Shown here: positions 1 through 10,615 of the stretch, in pieces
Layout of the letters: every line of letters starts with the position of its first letter
Numbering within the stretch: position 1 is the first letter of the stretch
DNA from: an uncultured SAR86 cluster bacterium
Lineage (GTDB): Bacteria; Pseudomonadota; Gammaproteobacteria; Magnimaribacterales; Magnimaribacteraceae
NCBI GenBank assembly: GCA_902630715.1
Contig: CACOVO010000010.1
Span: 1 to 50,752 of the forward strand
Length of the DNA: 50,752 nucleotides
Reading direction: 5' to 3'
Notes under the pieces: generated by a model
Told to the model about the DNA's origin: nothing
The model's input: the letters and a program-made list of their open reading frames with translations, nothing else
Database searches by the model: none
Position numbers and translations under genes: made by a program

Positions 1-521
1 GTAAACTTTTCGAAGAAATAGACAAAACTCAAACTGTATTGAAATCAGTCATTTATAACGCTGGAAATAATAATGCAAGTCCTTTCCTTGAAATGGACTT
101 AGCTTTTTTTCAAGATCTATGGGAAGTTTGTGCAAAAGGGGCATTTCTAATTTCACAGCAAGCTATTCCTAGACTTTTGAATCAAGGTGGTTCGCTTATT
201 TTTACTGGTGCCACCGCTTCTATAAGATCCAGACCTCCGTTTACTGCCTTCGCAGCAGCTAAAAGTGCAGAGCGGTCTCTTGCTCAAGGACTATCAAAAG
301 AGTTTGGGCCACAAGGCATCCATGTAGCTCATGTCATCATTGATGGAATTATTGACGGCGATAAGGTTAATCTAAGATTCCCCGAATTTGCTAATAGCAA
401 AGGCGAAGACGGAAAACTAAATATTGAAAGTATCGCAGAAAACTTTTTGATGCTTCACAATCAAAAAAGAAGTACTTGGTCATTTGAAATTGATCTAAGA
501 CCTTGGTCGGAGAATTGGTAA
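1..521 (+). CDS. SDR-family oxidoreductase, 5' end cut by window
   Basis: The reading frame is open from base 3, so the cofactor-binding N-terminus lies outside the window; 172 residues remain. The NAG motif of short-chain dehydrogenases is near fragment residues 19-21, and an AxxGP-type C-terminal half follows. The usual catalytic YxxxK reads F-A-A-A-K (fragment residues about 83-87), so the proton-donating tyrosine is phenylalanine. Subfamilies carrying FAAAK are known to me among proteobacterial SDRs, so this may be a divergent or non-canonical reductase rather than a broken gene. The next gene, an esterase lipoprotein, starts 5 bases after its stop, which suggests co-transcription. Substrate unknown. 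Confidence 0.85.
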   Translation, partial: KLFEEIDKTQTVLKSVIYNAGNNNASPFLEMDLAFFQDLWEVCAKGAFLISQQAIPRLLNQGGSLIFTGATASIRSRPPFTAFAAAKSAERSLAQGLSKEFGPQGIHVAHVIIDGIIDGDKVNLRFPEFANSKGEDGKLNIESIAENFLMLHNQKRSTWSFEIDLRPWSENW

Positions 522-526
522 AGATT

Positions 527-2404
527 GTGAAAATCAGAATCTATATTTCTTTTTTTTTATTCATCATCCTTACCGGGTGCAATAAATCTCTAGAACAAGA
601 CTCTTTGAGGACAATCTCCGAAGGTTCTTTGATTGGCAAAATGGGCAAAAATGAAACCTTTAGCTGGAAAGGAATCCCTTTTGCTGCACCCCCAATTGGA
701 GATTTGAGATGGAGAGCCCCACAACCAGTTGAAAACTGGTCAGGTATTTTTGAAGCTAGTGAGTTTAAGTCTGCGTGTTTTCAGGGTTCTAGCGGTATAC
801 AAGGAGACTCTAACGAAAAATGGTCTGGAGACGAGGACTGTTTATATCTTAATATTTGGACTCCGAGATTTACTCAAGAAGATATAACCAATCTTCGGGA
901 TAAGTTGCCCGTCATGATGTGGATTCACGGTGGAGGTAATACTGTTGGTAGCGCTCATGTGTATGATCCAAGTCTTCTGGTATCAACACATGATGTAATT
1001 GTTGTCACCATCCACTACAGAATGGGGTCTTTGGGTTGGTTTAGACATCCTGCTCTTCACAATCTAAATGCATCAAAAGAAGATATATCTGGTAATTATG
1101 GAACTTTAGACACTATCGAAGCTTTAAAGTGGATACAAAAAAATATTCAAAATTTTGGAGGGGATCCAAATAATGTGACTGTATTTGGTGAGTCAGCTGG
1201 CGGCCATAATGCCGCTGCTATATTTGCTTCTCCCATGGCAGATGGCCTTTACCATAAAGTAATAATTCAAAGTGGAATAATGTCATCTGCATCAATAGCT
1301 GCTTCTGAAAGTTATTTGCCTGAGACTGGAATAGCTCCGTCCTTAAGTGGGTTAGAGGTATTCAATCGTATTTTAATAGCCAATGGTTCGGCTTCTGATC
1401 TAAATGAAGCTAGATTGAAACAGGATCAAATGTCAGATTATGAAATTCGGACAATCTTATATGATACTGATGCGGATATTTTATTGCAGGCTTCTAGAGA
1501 CTCCAGACCGAAGCGAAGTGGCATGACGAGAGTTTATCCTGATGGCTATGTAATTTATGAAGGAGGTATCGAGGAAGTCTTGACAAATCCCTCTTTATCC
1601 AGAGTTCCGGTCATAACGGGAACTAACAAAGATGAGAATAAATTCTTCAATTCAATGAACAGAAATTTTGTTGAGTGGGGACCTGCAAACTCTATTTATA
1701 GAGCGGTTGGAATTGACGAGATGCCCCTTAAAATATTAGATCTCGATTATTATGAGGCTATAAATTTTTACGGATCCTCCTTTTGGAAACAAAGGGCAGT
1801 TGATACTCCCTCACGCCAATTAAACCAATCTGGACACTCTGATATTTATGCATACAGATTTGATTGGGACGAACTTCCCACAATAGATTCTATGGATTTT
1901 TCAAAGCTAATTGGCGCTGCCCATGCCATGGAAATACTTTTTGTTTTTGGCTCCTTTGACAATTACATAGTTAAAAATTACTTGTTTGCTGAAGGTGCTT
2001 ACCCTGCAGGAAAAAAACTTTCTGATCAAATTCAATCTTATTGGGCTGAATTTGCTTATACAGGTAGTCCTGGTCAGGGTAGAGAAGGAAACCTGCCCGA
2101 GTGGAAAGCTTGGTCTGACGGTATTGGGCCTAAGTATCTAGTTCTTGATTCACAAAATGATCAAGGCGTTTACATGTCCGAAGAGGAATATACGCAAGAT
2201 TTTATTCTCAATAAACTTTCAAAGGACAATAGACTTGATGAGAAAGAGAAATGTGAAACTTTATTTGGTTTATCTTATGGAGATGGAAATGGAGTTTCAA
2301 CGAAGAAATTCAATCAGTTCATGAACGGCTCTTGTGAATATCGTGATTATTCAGAGATTCTTGATATGATTGAGTCAACAGATGATGAACAAGAAAAAGA
2401 TTAA
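527..2404 (+). CDS. carboxylesterase type B lipoprotein
   Basis: A 625-residue alpha/beta hydrolase of the cholinesterase/carboxylesterase B family, expected to hydrolyse carboxylic esters at the cell envelope. From the GTG at 527 the N-terminus is short and basic, then hydrophobic, ending in the lipobox LTGC with Cys18, so it should be lipid-anchored. Upstream TTG codons (503, 515) are possible but give a worse signal peptide. The oxyanion motif HGGG is at 134-137, nucleophile Ser223 lies in GESAGG, the likely acid is Glu370 in NKDEN, and the likely histidine is His466 in AAHAMEI, all in the family's order. The last 60 or so residues are acidic and unassigned. It sits between an SDR and a GSH-dependent isomerase homologue, consistent with a small catabolic run. 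Confidence 0.9.
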   Translation: MKIRIYISFFLFIILTGCNKSLEQDSLRTISEGSLIGKMGKNETFSWKGIPFAAPPIGDLRWRAPQPVENWSGIFEASEFKSACFQGSSGIQGDSNEKWSGDEDCLYLNIWTPRFTQEDITNLRDKLPVMMWIHGGGNTVGSAHVYDPSLLVSTHDVIVVTIHYRMGSLGWFRHPALHNLNASKEDISGNYGTLDTIEALKWIQKNIQNFGGDPNNVTVFGESAGGHNAAAIFASPMADGLYHKVIIQSGIMSSASIAASESYLPETGIAPSLSGLEVFNRILIANGSASDLNEARLKQDQMSDYEIRTILYDTDADILLQASRDSRPKRSGMTRVYPDGYVIYEGGIEEVLTNPSLSRVPVITGTNKDENKFFNSMNRNFVEWGPANSIYRAVGIDEMPLKILDLDYYEAINFYGSSFWKQRAVDTPSRQLNQSGHSDIYAYRFDWDELPTIDSMDFSKLIGAAHAMEILFVFGSFDNYIVKNYLFAEGAYPAGKKLSDQIQSYWAEFAYTGSPGQGREGNLPEWKAWSDGIGPKYLVLDSQNDQGVYMSEEEYTQDFILNKLSKDNRLDEKEKCETLFGLSYGDGNGVSTKKFNQFMNGSCEYRDYSEILDMIESTDDEQEKD

Positions 2405-2424
2405 AACCCAAAGGAGAAACTATT

Positions 2425-3027
2425 ATGTCTAAAAAAGTAGATTTTTATTTTGATTTTGCAAGTCCTAATGCCTATCTTAGTCACAAAGTAATACAGTCAA
2501 TCAAAGAGAGGACAGGCGCTGAAATAACTTATATTCCAGTTTTGTTAGGAGGTATATTTAAGCTTACAAATAACAAACCTCCCATGGAGCAGTTCTTTGG
2601 AGTTAAAAACAAAAATGAATATCAAAATCTGGAGATGGAACGTTTTATAGCAAGACATGGCTTAGACAAGTTTCAAATGAATCCACATTTTCCTGTCATA
2701 AGTTTGCAAATCATTAGAGGTGCTGTGGCGGCAAATATGGATGGCTATCTTGAGGATTATATTGATAAAGTTTTAGTTCACATGTGGGAAGAGCCAAAGA
2801 AAATGGATGATCCTGAGGTCATCAAAGCTGCTTTTGAAGAGTCTGGTCTTGACGCAGAAAAACTTATGGCTCAAATGCAAGATCCGCAAGTCAAATCTAC
2901 GCTCATATCAAACACTGAAGCTGCAGCCGAAAGAGGAGTTTTTGGGATACCAACTTTCTTTGTTGGCGAAGAAATGTATTTTGGCAAGGATACTTTATGG
3001 CAAGTTGAGGAAAAGCTTAATGAATAA
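2425..3027 (+). CDS. 2-hydroxychromene-2-carboxylate isomerase-like (GST kappa/DsbA fold)
   Basis: A 200-residue thioredoxin-fold protein of the HCCA isomerase / GST kappa family, normally GSH-dependent and active in aromatic ring degradation. The N-terminal FDFASPNAYL carries Ser13 at the position that activates glutathione in this family, and GIPTFFVGEE near the C-terminus is the conserved cis-proline loop. The length is typical. A strong ribosome binding site (AAGGAG at 2411-2416) fixes the start. It overlaps the next gene by 8 bases, so the two are translationally coupled. No ring-cleavage dioxygenase is visible nearby, so classical naphthalene degradation is not supported and the real substrate is open. 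Confidence 0.88.
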   Translation: MSKKVDFYFDFASPNAYLSHKVIQSIKERTGAEITYIPVLLGGIFKLTNNKPPMEQFFGVKNKNEYQNLEMERFIARHGLDKFQMNPHFPVISLQIIRGAVAANMDGYLEDYIDKVLVHMWEEPKKMDDPEVIKAAFEESGLDAEKLMAQMQDPQVKSTLISNTEAAAERGVFGIPTFFVGEEMYFGKDTLWQVEEKLNE

Positions 3028-4129
3028 GATACTGTCTCCCTTAAGCTTTACTCGTGGACCTGTCATGAAAAATAGATTTATGTTGGCACCATTAACCAAT
3101 TCACAAAGTCATGAAGATGGTGTTATGTCGGAAGAAGAATTCAAATGGCTTACCATGAGAGCGAAAGGCGGTTTTGGATTAACAATGACCTGTGCCTCAC
3201 ATGTTCAAGCCATCGGGAAGGGGTTTCCCGGTCAAATGGGAGTTTTCTCAGATGATCATTTAGAAGGCCTGACCAGATTAGCTAAAGAAATAAACGATCA
3301 AGATAGTATATCTATAGTTCAACTCCACCATGCTGGAATGCGATCTCCGAAAGAACTTATAGGAGAAAATCCTGTATGTCCGTCAGATAATGAAGAGTTT
3401 TCTGCACGAGCTTTAACTCTTGATGAGGTCAAAATCCTTAGAGATGACTTTATATCAGCAGCTAAAAGGTCAGAAAAGGCAGGTTTTCATGGAGTAGAAC
3501 TGCACGGAGCACATGGCTATATTATTTGTCAGTTTCTAAGTGATGAAGTTAACTTGAGAGATGATGAATATGGAGGTGACCTTGAGGGTCGAGCCTTATT
3601 GCTAAATGAGATTATTGATGGAGTCAGGTCTGAATGTTCCAATGAGTTTATGCTTGGTGTAAGACTTTCATCCGAGAGATTTGGCATCAAGTTGAGCGAA
3701 TCAAAGAAACTTGCCCAACAACTTATGCTATCGAATAAGTTAGATTTTTTAGATATGTCGCTATGGGATTGCTTTAAAGAACCTCAAGAGGAAAAATTTA
3801 AAGGAAAGACTCTGCTCGAGCATTTTTCTGAGTTAAAAAAAGGAAATACAAGACTCGGAGTAGCTGGAAATATAAGAACTCCTCAAAATGCTATTAAAGC
3901 AATTGAGCATGATATAGATTGGTTAATGTTAGGTAGGGCAGCAATTCTTAACCATAATTTCCCAAAACTGTTCGAGGAAAATCATGAATTTACCCCACCA
4001 GAAATTCCTGTAACTGAGGAATACCTTTCACAAGAAGGATTATCTCCTAAATTCATAGCCTATATGTCTAATTGGGGATTTGTCGAAGGTTACGACAATA
4101 AAATGAAAGAAGCTTTGAAGAAAGCCTAG
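3020..4129 (+). CDS. Old Yellow Enzyme-family NADH:flavin oxidoreductase
   Basis: A 369-residue FMN-dependent TIM-barrel oxidoreductase. The barrel starts at NRFMLAPLTNSQS (18-30); QLHHAG (101-106) and HGAHGY (162-167) are the flavin and substrate-contacting motifs; LRDDEYGG and WLMLGRAA follow in the usual order. The ATG at 3020 overlaps the previous stop by 8 bases; an apparently longer frame reaching back to 2807 is only the shadow of the upstream gene. Family members reduce activated alkenes or open rings. Pairing with a GST-kappa isomerase suggests conversion of an unsaturated or aromatic compound, but this is inference. It ends convergently, overlapping the stop of the minus-strand gene by 4 bases. 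Confidence 0.9.
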   Translation: MNKILSPLSFTRGPVMKNRFMLAPLTNSQSHEDGVMSEEEFKWLTMRAKGGFGLTMTCASHVQAIGKGFPGQMGVFSDDHLEGLTRLAKEINDQDSISIVQLHHAGMRSPKELIGENPVCPSDNEEFSARALTLDEVKILRDDFISAAKRSEKAGFHGVELHGAHGYIICQFLSDEVNLRDDEYGGDLEGRALLLNEIIDGVRSECSNEFMLGVRLSSERFGIKLSESKKLAQQLMLSNKLDFLDMSLWDCFKEPQEEKFKGKTLLEHFSELKKGNTRLGVAGNIRTPQNAIKAIEHDIDWLMLGRAAILNHNFPKLFEENHEFTPPEIPVTEEYLSQEGLSPKFIAYMSNWGFVEGYDNKMKEALKKA

Positions 4130-4923
4130 TTCAGGAAACTGTCATCTTTTTCGAGCATCAAATCAAATATGGGTTGGTAACTTGCCCACATACCAAATGG
4201 GGAGCCAACCTGGCCCCGTGTTAGTTCAGCAACTTCATCGGGTATTCTTTGCATTTGCCCAAGAGTTTCTGCCATTATCTGAGATTGACAACATCTATCC
4301 ATAGAAAGAAAGCTCCAAGCTGCCTCATCTACGGTTTCGCCAGTTGTAAGCAGTCCGTGATTTTTTAAAATCGCTGCCTTCTTATCACCCAAGGCTGCAG
4401 CAATTCTATCACCCTCATCAGTCTCAAGAACTACACCTGTGAAATCATCAAAAAGAACATGATTATCATAAAAAGCGCAAGAATCTTGTGTAATGGGCTC
4501 TAGCAACCTACCCATAGTCGAAAAAGTTTTTCCATACATTGAGTGAGAGTGTGCTGCAGCATTAAGATTTGGATGATTCATATGAAGTCTGGAATGGATC
4601 GCAAAAGCTGCATTATTCACAGGCCTTTCTCCTATGACAATCTCTCCATCATGACTTACCAAAAGCAAATCCGAGACTTTCATTTGTCCAAAATGCACGC
4701 CAAAGGGATTAACCCAAAAATGATCTTTATGTTCCGGGTCTCTCAAAGTTATGTGACCTGCTAGACCTTCATCAAAACCAAAATGTGCAAACATACGAAA
4801 AGCACTTGCCAGGCGTTCTAAACCATGCCTTCTTTCTTCTTCAACTGAATCAAATTCAGGTGGGTTGAGATTTCCTTTACCTCTTTGTTCTTTTTTTCCT
4901 TTAGTGACGTCAATTTCTATCAT
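4126..4923 (-). CDS. class II aldolase/adducin domain protein
   Basis: A 265-residue protein with the class II aldolase/adducin fold. The zinc ligands are recognisable as His125 and His127 (AHSHSMYG) and His189 (KNHGLLT), the spacing seen in fuculose-phosphate aldolase. The catalytic glutamate of sugar aldolases, normally in an SSE-type segment before the first histidines, is absent: that segment reads NNAAFAIHSRLH. This pattern is typical of adducin-like bacterial homologues of unknown reaction. The start is supported by GGGGA just upstream of the ATG. It is transcribed divergently from fumC across 93 bases. Substrate not predictable. Confidence 0.87.
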   Translation of the reverse strand: MIEIDVTKGKKEQRGKGNLNPPEFDSVEEERRHGLERLASAFRMFAHFGFDEGLAGHITLRDPEHKDHFWVNPFGVHFGQMKVSDLLLVSHDGEIVIGERPVNNAAFAIHSRLHMNHPNLNAAAHSHSMYGKTFSTMGRLLEPITQDSCAFYDNHVLFDDFTGVVLETDEGDRIAAALGDKKAAILKNHGLLTTGETVDEAAWSFLSMDRCCQSQIMAETLGQMQRIPDEVAELTRGQVGSPFGMWASYQPIFDLMLEKDDSFLN

Positions 4924-5016
4924 TTTTTCCCCAATATGTTTCTGCCATTAAATACAAATAAATAATCTAGCATATTTGCTAAAATATATCCTATTCAATC
5001 ATAAAGGCAAATTTTA

Positions 5017-6423
5017 ATGGCAACGAAGAATTACAGAATTGAGAAAGACAGTTTAGGAGAAGTAAGAGTTCCAAAAAAAGCCCTGTGGGGCGCTCAAACT
5101 CAAAGAGCCGTAAATAACTTCCCCATAAGTGGTATAAAGATGGATTTTCCTTTTACGAAATCATTCATAAATTCATTAGGCCTAATTAAAGATGCAGCAG
5201 CTAGAGCAAATTCAAAATTAAAATTATTGCCACAAAATAAAGCTAGAGCTATTTCGAAAGCTTCTAAAGAGGTATGGCAACAAAAACATCATAACGAGTT
5301 TCCCATCGACGTATTTCAAACAGGCTCTGGTACAAGCTCTAATATGAATGCAAATGAAGTAATCGCAAATTTAGCCTCAAAGAACTCCAAAATTTCAATA
5401 GGATCTAATGATGATGTAAATATGAGTCAGAGTAGTAATGATGTGATACCAACTGCCATAAAAGTTTCTGCCCATATGGATTTAACGAATAAGTTATATC
5501 CTGCACTAGATAAGCTAATTAATGAAATAGAGAAAAAAGCAAAATCTGTTGAAGGTATAGTTAAGACTGGAAGAACTCACTTAATGGATGCTATGCCTGT
5601 TGATATGTCAGATGAGCTTCGTGCTTGGAAAAGCCAACTTATTGCCTCTCGCAAGATGTTAGGAGTCATTGAAGAAAGATTTCTTGAATTGCCGCAAGGT
5701 GGAACTGCTGTTGGAAGTGGAATTAATGCTCATAAGCAATTTGCAAAAATATTTGCTCAAGAGTTAACCAAGTTGTTAGGCAATAAATATAAATCTATCC
5801 CAAGTTCAAATTTCTTTCACGAGTTGAGTGCACAAGATTGTTCTGTTCAGCTATCAGGAGAGTTAAAAAATCTTGCAGTTATACTTATGAAAATTTCTAA
5901 CGATCTTCGATGGATGAATAGCGGCCCACTGGCGGGATTGTCAGAAATTGAATTGCAGGCCTTACAACCTGGAAGTAGTATTATGCCTGGAAAGGTCAAT
6001 CCTGTAATACCTGAAGCAGTCACAATGGTCTCTGCAGATGTCATAGGGAACGATGTTTCTATATCTGTAGCTGCCCAAGCTGGAAATTTTCAATTAAATG
6101 TCATGCTGCCTGTGATAGCTTATAACTTGCTTAAAAGCATAAATCTTTTATCTGGAGCAATGGATGTCCTTTCTAATAAAGCCATCAAAACTTTTAAGGT
6201 AAACAAGAAAAACCTTGAGGCTTCATTGTCTAGAAATCCTATTTTAGTAACAGCTTTAAATCCGATTATTGGTTACGAGAAAGCTGCAGAGATCGCCAAA
6301 AGGGCATATAAGTTAGGAAAACCAATAATTGAGGTTGCAAGCCAAGAAACTAATCTTTCTGAGGCGCAACTTAAAAAGTTATTAAATCCATCAAAACTCA
6401 CCAAGGGAGGTATAAGTAAATAG
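5017..6423 (+). CDS. fumC: fumarate hydratase class II
   Basis: A 468-residue iron-independent fumarase catalysing reversible hydration of fumarate to L-malate in the TCA cycle, working as a cytosolic tetramer. Family landmarks are TGSGTSSNMNANE (102-114), GRTHLMDA with His188, and the signature loop GSSIMPGKVNP (319-329) carrying the catalytic serine. The length matches class II fumarases. Aspartase is the main alternative; the motifs do not separate them absolutely, but the overall sequence reads as FumC. The site AAAGG at 5003-5007 supports the ATG. phhB begins 2 bases after the stop, an unusual operon partner. Confidence 0.93.
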   Translation: MATKNYRIEKDSLGEVRVPKKALWGAQTQRAVNNFPISGIKMDFPFTKSFINSLGLIKDAAARANSKLKLLPQNKARAISKASKEVWQQKHHNEFPIDVFQTGSGTSSNMNANEVIANLASKNSKISIGSNDDVNMSQSSNDVIPTAIKVSAHMDLTNKLYPALDKLINEIEKKAKSVEGIVKTGRTHLMDAMPVDMSDELRAWKSQLIASRKMLGVIEERFLELPQGGTAVGSGINAHKQFAKIFAQELTKLLGNKYKSIPSSNFFHELSAQDCSVQLSGELKNLAVILMKISNDLRWMNSGPLAGLSEIELQALQPGSSIMPGKVNPVIPEAVTMVSADVIGNDVSISVAAQAGNFQLNVMLPVIAYNLLKSINLLSGAMDVLSNKAIKTFKVNKKNLEASLSRNPILVTALNPIIGYEKAAEIAKRAYKLGKPIIEVASQETNLSEAQLKKLLNPSKLTKGGISK

Positions 6424-6425
6424 CC

Positions 6426-6764
6426 ATGGAAGATTTGTTAAAACAAAAGTGTGTTGCTTGTAGAGCAGATGCTCCTAGGGTTACAGATGACGAGTTACCA
6501 GATTTACTTAAATCCATACCCGATTGGCAACCAATTACGAAGGATTCGGTGCTTATGCTTAATAAAGTTTTTAGCTTCGATGATTATGCTCAATCTTTAG
6601 CCTTCACTCAAAAAGTTGCAGAACTGGCTGAGGAGGAAGATCATCATCCTTCCATTATTTTGGAATGGGGCAAAGTAGAGGTTACCTGGTGGACACATAA
6701 AATTGGTGGGTTGCACAAGAATGATTTCATAGCTGCTGCAAAGACAGATGCCCTTAACTCCTAA
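6426..6764 (+). CDS. phhB: pterin-4a-carbinolamine dehydratase
   Basis: A 112-residue PCD/DCoH-family protein that dehydrates 4a-hydroxytetrahydrobiopterin and so recycles the pterin cofactor of aromatic amino acid hydroxylases. The active-site region EEDHHPSIILEWGKVEV (about 70-86), with His73, His74 and the later WWTH His91, is complete. The N-terminal CVAC pair is also common in bacterial members. It follows fumC by 2 bases and probably shares its transcript. No phenylalanine hydroxylase is in the window, so its partner enzyme must be elsewhere, or it may act in another pterin context. Confidence 0.93.
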   Translation: MEDLLKQKCVACRADAPRVTDDELPDLLKSIPDWQPITKDSVLMLNKVFSFDDYAQSLAFTQKVAELAEEEDHHPSIILEWGKVEVTWWTHKIGGLHKNDFIAAAKTDALNS

Positions 6765-6826
6765 ATTTGAGGTTTAAAAAACTAGAAGAATCTTCTAATA
6801 TCGGCGCTTTTTTAAAAATTAACAAG

Positions 6827-7714
6827 ATGGAACTTATTACTGAAAATCCTCAATGGTTCAATGATGCTTTGGCAAAAGACCATGAAACTAAATTTGTCGA
6901 GGTCAACGGCGCTCGAATTGAATATATGGAATGGGGAAATCCGGAAAACCAAAGTGTAATAATGTTGCATGGTACAAATGCCCATGCTCATTGGTTTAAA
7001 TTTATAGGAGGGATGCTTTCAGACAAATACCACTTTGTAGTTATGAGTTTTTCAGGAATGGGTGGAAGTGACTGGCGATCTTTTTATACCCGAGATACCT
7101 TTGTTGATGACGTTTGGGGAGTAGTCGAAGATGCAGGAATGGAAAATCCAATTATTGTAGGGCACAGTTTTGGAGGCATGGTCTCTTTAATAACTGCATC
7201 AAAATACAGTAAAGAAATGTCTGGCCTTTTGCTAGTCGATTTTGTTGTCTATAGACCAGAAGAGCATCACGAATGGTACGAAGGCCGAACACCTGCAAGG
7301 CCACCTCGTATAGTTGAACAAAAAGAGGAATTGCTTCAGCGGTTTCGACTTATGCCTCCTCAATCATGTGTGAATCAATATTTGGTTGACTACATTGCGA
7401 ATCACTCTATAAGAGAGACCGAAGAGGGTTGGGCATGGACTTTTGACCCTGCCGCCTACGACGGTCTGGTGATTGGTGCAGATCATTCAAAAATTTTATC
7501 TGAGCTTAATTGCCCAGTTGGATTTTACTACGGTGAGCATACAATAGAGTTCAATGCGAGGTCTGGTGTAAAAGGTATGTCTGATCTCCTTCCAAAAGGT
7601 TCACCAATTTTTGGATTAAAAGATGCTCAACATCACTTAATGTTAGACCAACCTTTATCTTTTATAGAAAATCTAGATAGGCTTATTCAAGAGCTTCTTT
7701 CAAGTTCTACTTGA
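6827..7714 (+). CDS. alpha/beta-fold hydrolase
   Basis: A 295-residue alpha/beta hydrolase, probably cytoplasmic since there is no signal peptide. The oxyanion strand VIMLHGTNAHAH is near 45-55, nucleophile Ser114 sits in GHSFGG, and the terminal histidine is in DAQHHLML. I chose the ATG at 6827 because MELITENPQWF begins the conserved cap-less fold; a TTG at 6767 right after phhB would add 20 residues of low quality, and neither start has a strong ribosome binding site. The 3' end overlaps the convergent MFS gene by 28 bases. Substrate unknown; esterases, epoxide hydrolases and C-C hydrolases share this layout. Confidence 0.87.
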   Translation: MELITENPQWFNDALAKDHETKFVEVNGARIEYMEWGNPENQSVIMLHGTNAHAHWFKFIGGMLSDKYHFVVMSFSGMGGSDWRSFYTRDTFVDDVWGVVEDAGMENPIIVGHSFGGMVSLITASKYSKEMSGLLLVDFVVYRPEEHHEWYEGRTPARPPRIVEQKEELLQRFRLMPPQSCVNQYLVDYIANHSIRETEEGWAWTFDPAAYDGLVIGADHSKILSELNCPVGFYYGEHTIEFNARSGVKGMSDLLPKGSPIFGLKDAQHHLMLDQPLSFIENLDRLIQELLSSST

Positions 7715-8928
7715 GGTTTCATTAGCCAAATAATAAACATTGCTAGTACAACCATACCTGTGAGAAGCAAAAAAGCATTATCGTAGTTACCGTAATGCTC
7801 AAATAACAAAGCTACGCCGGGAGTCCCAGTCGCCTGAAAGAGAAATATAAAAGGCTGAGATAGACCTCTCGAAGTACCAAAACTTCCAGGACCAAATGTA
7901 TTTCTGAAAAGAATATTACTCATAGGAAGCCCTGCACCGCCACCAAAGCCAAATAATGCTATTACCAAGGCTAATTGAGTGGGGCTCTTTGTGAGGGTAA
8001 TCATTAATAGACCGGCAGCTTGTAAACCAAGAGAAATGAACACAGCCATTTTTGGATCAAGCTTCTTTTCTACTAACCAACCAAAAACAATTTTGCTCAA
8101 CATTGCAGGAATGGCATACATGCCGAAAATAAATGCTGCTTGATCTATCCAACCTCTTTCGGAGGCATAAAAGGTTAGGTGAGCTAGGATAGCCATCATT
8201 GAAGAAAACTGTAAGGCAAAGACAGCAGTCAAAATCCAAAAATTTCTATTTCTTAGTAGGTCTTTTATTTCCCATTCAGTACCAAAATTTTCTTCTAGCT
8301 CATCAGATTTTACAATTAGACCTCCATCTATTTCCTGGCCAACATCACTGGGTTTGTCAATGACAAGTAAATAAATTAACGGCGTTATTATGACTAATAG
8401 AAATATTCCAAATACAAGATAAACCTCTCTCCATTCAAGAAGCATAATGTCCATTAAAAAGTACTGAGTAAAATTAGGAAAAATGAAACCAGCAAACGAA
8501 ACGCCAACGGCTGCAAATCCTAGCGCTCTTCCCGCTTGTTTTTCAAACCAGGAAGAGACTAATTTTGACGTTGCAAGATTTCCCATTAGAGTTGCACCTA
8601 AAGCTATTGGCAGACCATATATAAATATGAATGTCAGGTAGTTAACACTGAAATAGAGGGTCATTAAACTCAGCGAATAAATAAAACCACCCCAGACAAT
8701 AATCTTTCTTACAGAGTATTTATCAAGAAGCCTCCCAACTATAGGAAAGAAAATTGCTGAACACATCATAAATATAGGGATGGTTAGAGTAGTAACGAGC
8801 CTTGAAAGTTCAAGCTCCTTTTCAAGATGTAGCTGAATAACTGGGTAAGTTTGGAAGGCGAAGCCCACGGCAAAGAAGTCTATAGCTACGGCTATAGCCA
8901 CCATGCGCCATCCAAAGAAAGTGTTCAT
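7687..8928 (-). CDS. MFS transporter, monocarboxylate/oxalate-formate antiporter type
   Basis: A 413-residue inner-membrane carrier with about 12 hydrophobic segments in two six-helix halves separated by a hydrophilic loop (about residues 195-225, ELEENFGTEWEIKDLL). The major facilitator signature between helices 2 and 3 reads GRLLDKYSVRKI. The N-terminal FFGWRMVAIAV and the general layout resemble the monocarboxylate porter / oxalate-formate antiporter branch, so an organic acid is a plausible substrate, but that is inference. It is the last gene before the guaB promoter region and converges on the preceding hydrolase. Confidence 0.85.
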   Translation of the reverse strand: MNTFFGWRMVAIAVAIDFFAVGFAFQTYPVIQLHLEKELELSRLVTTLTIPIFMMCSAIFFPIVGRLLDKYSVRKIIVWGGFIYSLSLMTLYFSVNYLTFIFIYGLPIALGATLMGNLATSKLVSSWFEKQAGRALGFAAVGVSFAGFIFPNFTQYFLMDIMLLEWREVYLVFGIFLLVIITPLIYLLVIDKPSDVGQEIDGGLIVKSDELEENFGTEWEIKDLLRNRNFWILTAVFALQFSSMMAILAHLTFYASERGWIDQAAFIFGMYAIPAMLSKIVFGWLVEKKLDPKMAVFISLGLQAAGLLMITLTKSPTQLALVIALFGFGGGAGLPMSNILFRNTFGPGSFGTSRGLSQPFIFLFQATGTPGVALLFEHYGNYDNAFLLLTGMVVLAMFIIWLMKPQVELERSS

Positions 8929-9110
8929 TTAAGGTTTAGTATGAGTTGAGCCTATTTTAACTCAAAGACGAAAATATGTGCTCATAAGTATTTCCTTTGG
9001 CTCGCTTTTAGCTCCAAAACCTGAATTTATTGGACGCTATTGTTCTGAAATCATCTTTTCCTATTTTAGCTTGCTTTGCAGTAAGAAGAGGCAATTAATG
9101 TACTAGGTGA

Positions 9111-10610
<1,500 letters not shown>

Positions 10611-10615
10611 TCTCC

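Noticed and set aside
2807-3019. N-terminal extension of the OYE gene
   Set aside because: These bases encode the previous HCCA-isomerase-like gene in another frame; the OYE fold starts at the ATG at 3020.
9098-9106. ATG with a GAAGAGG site upstream of guaB
   Set aside because: The frame stops after two codons (ATG-TAC-TAG); the real guaB start is at 9141.
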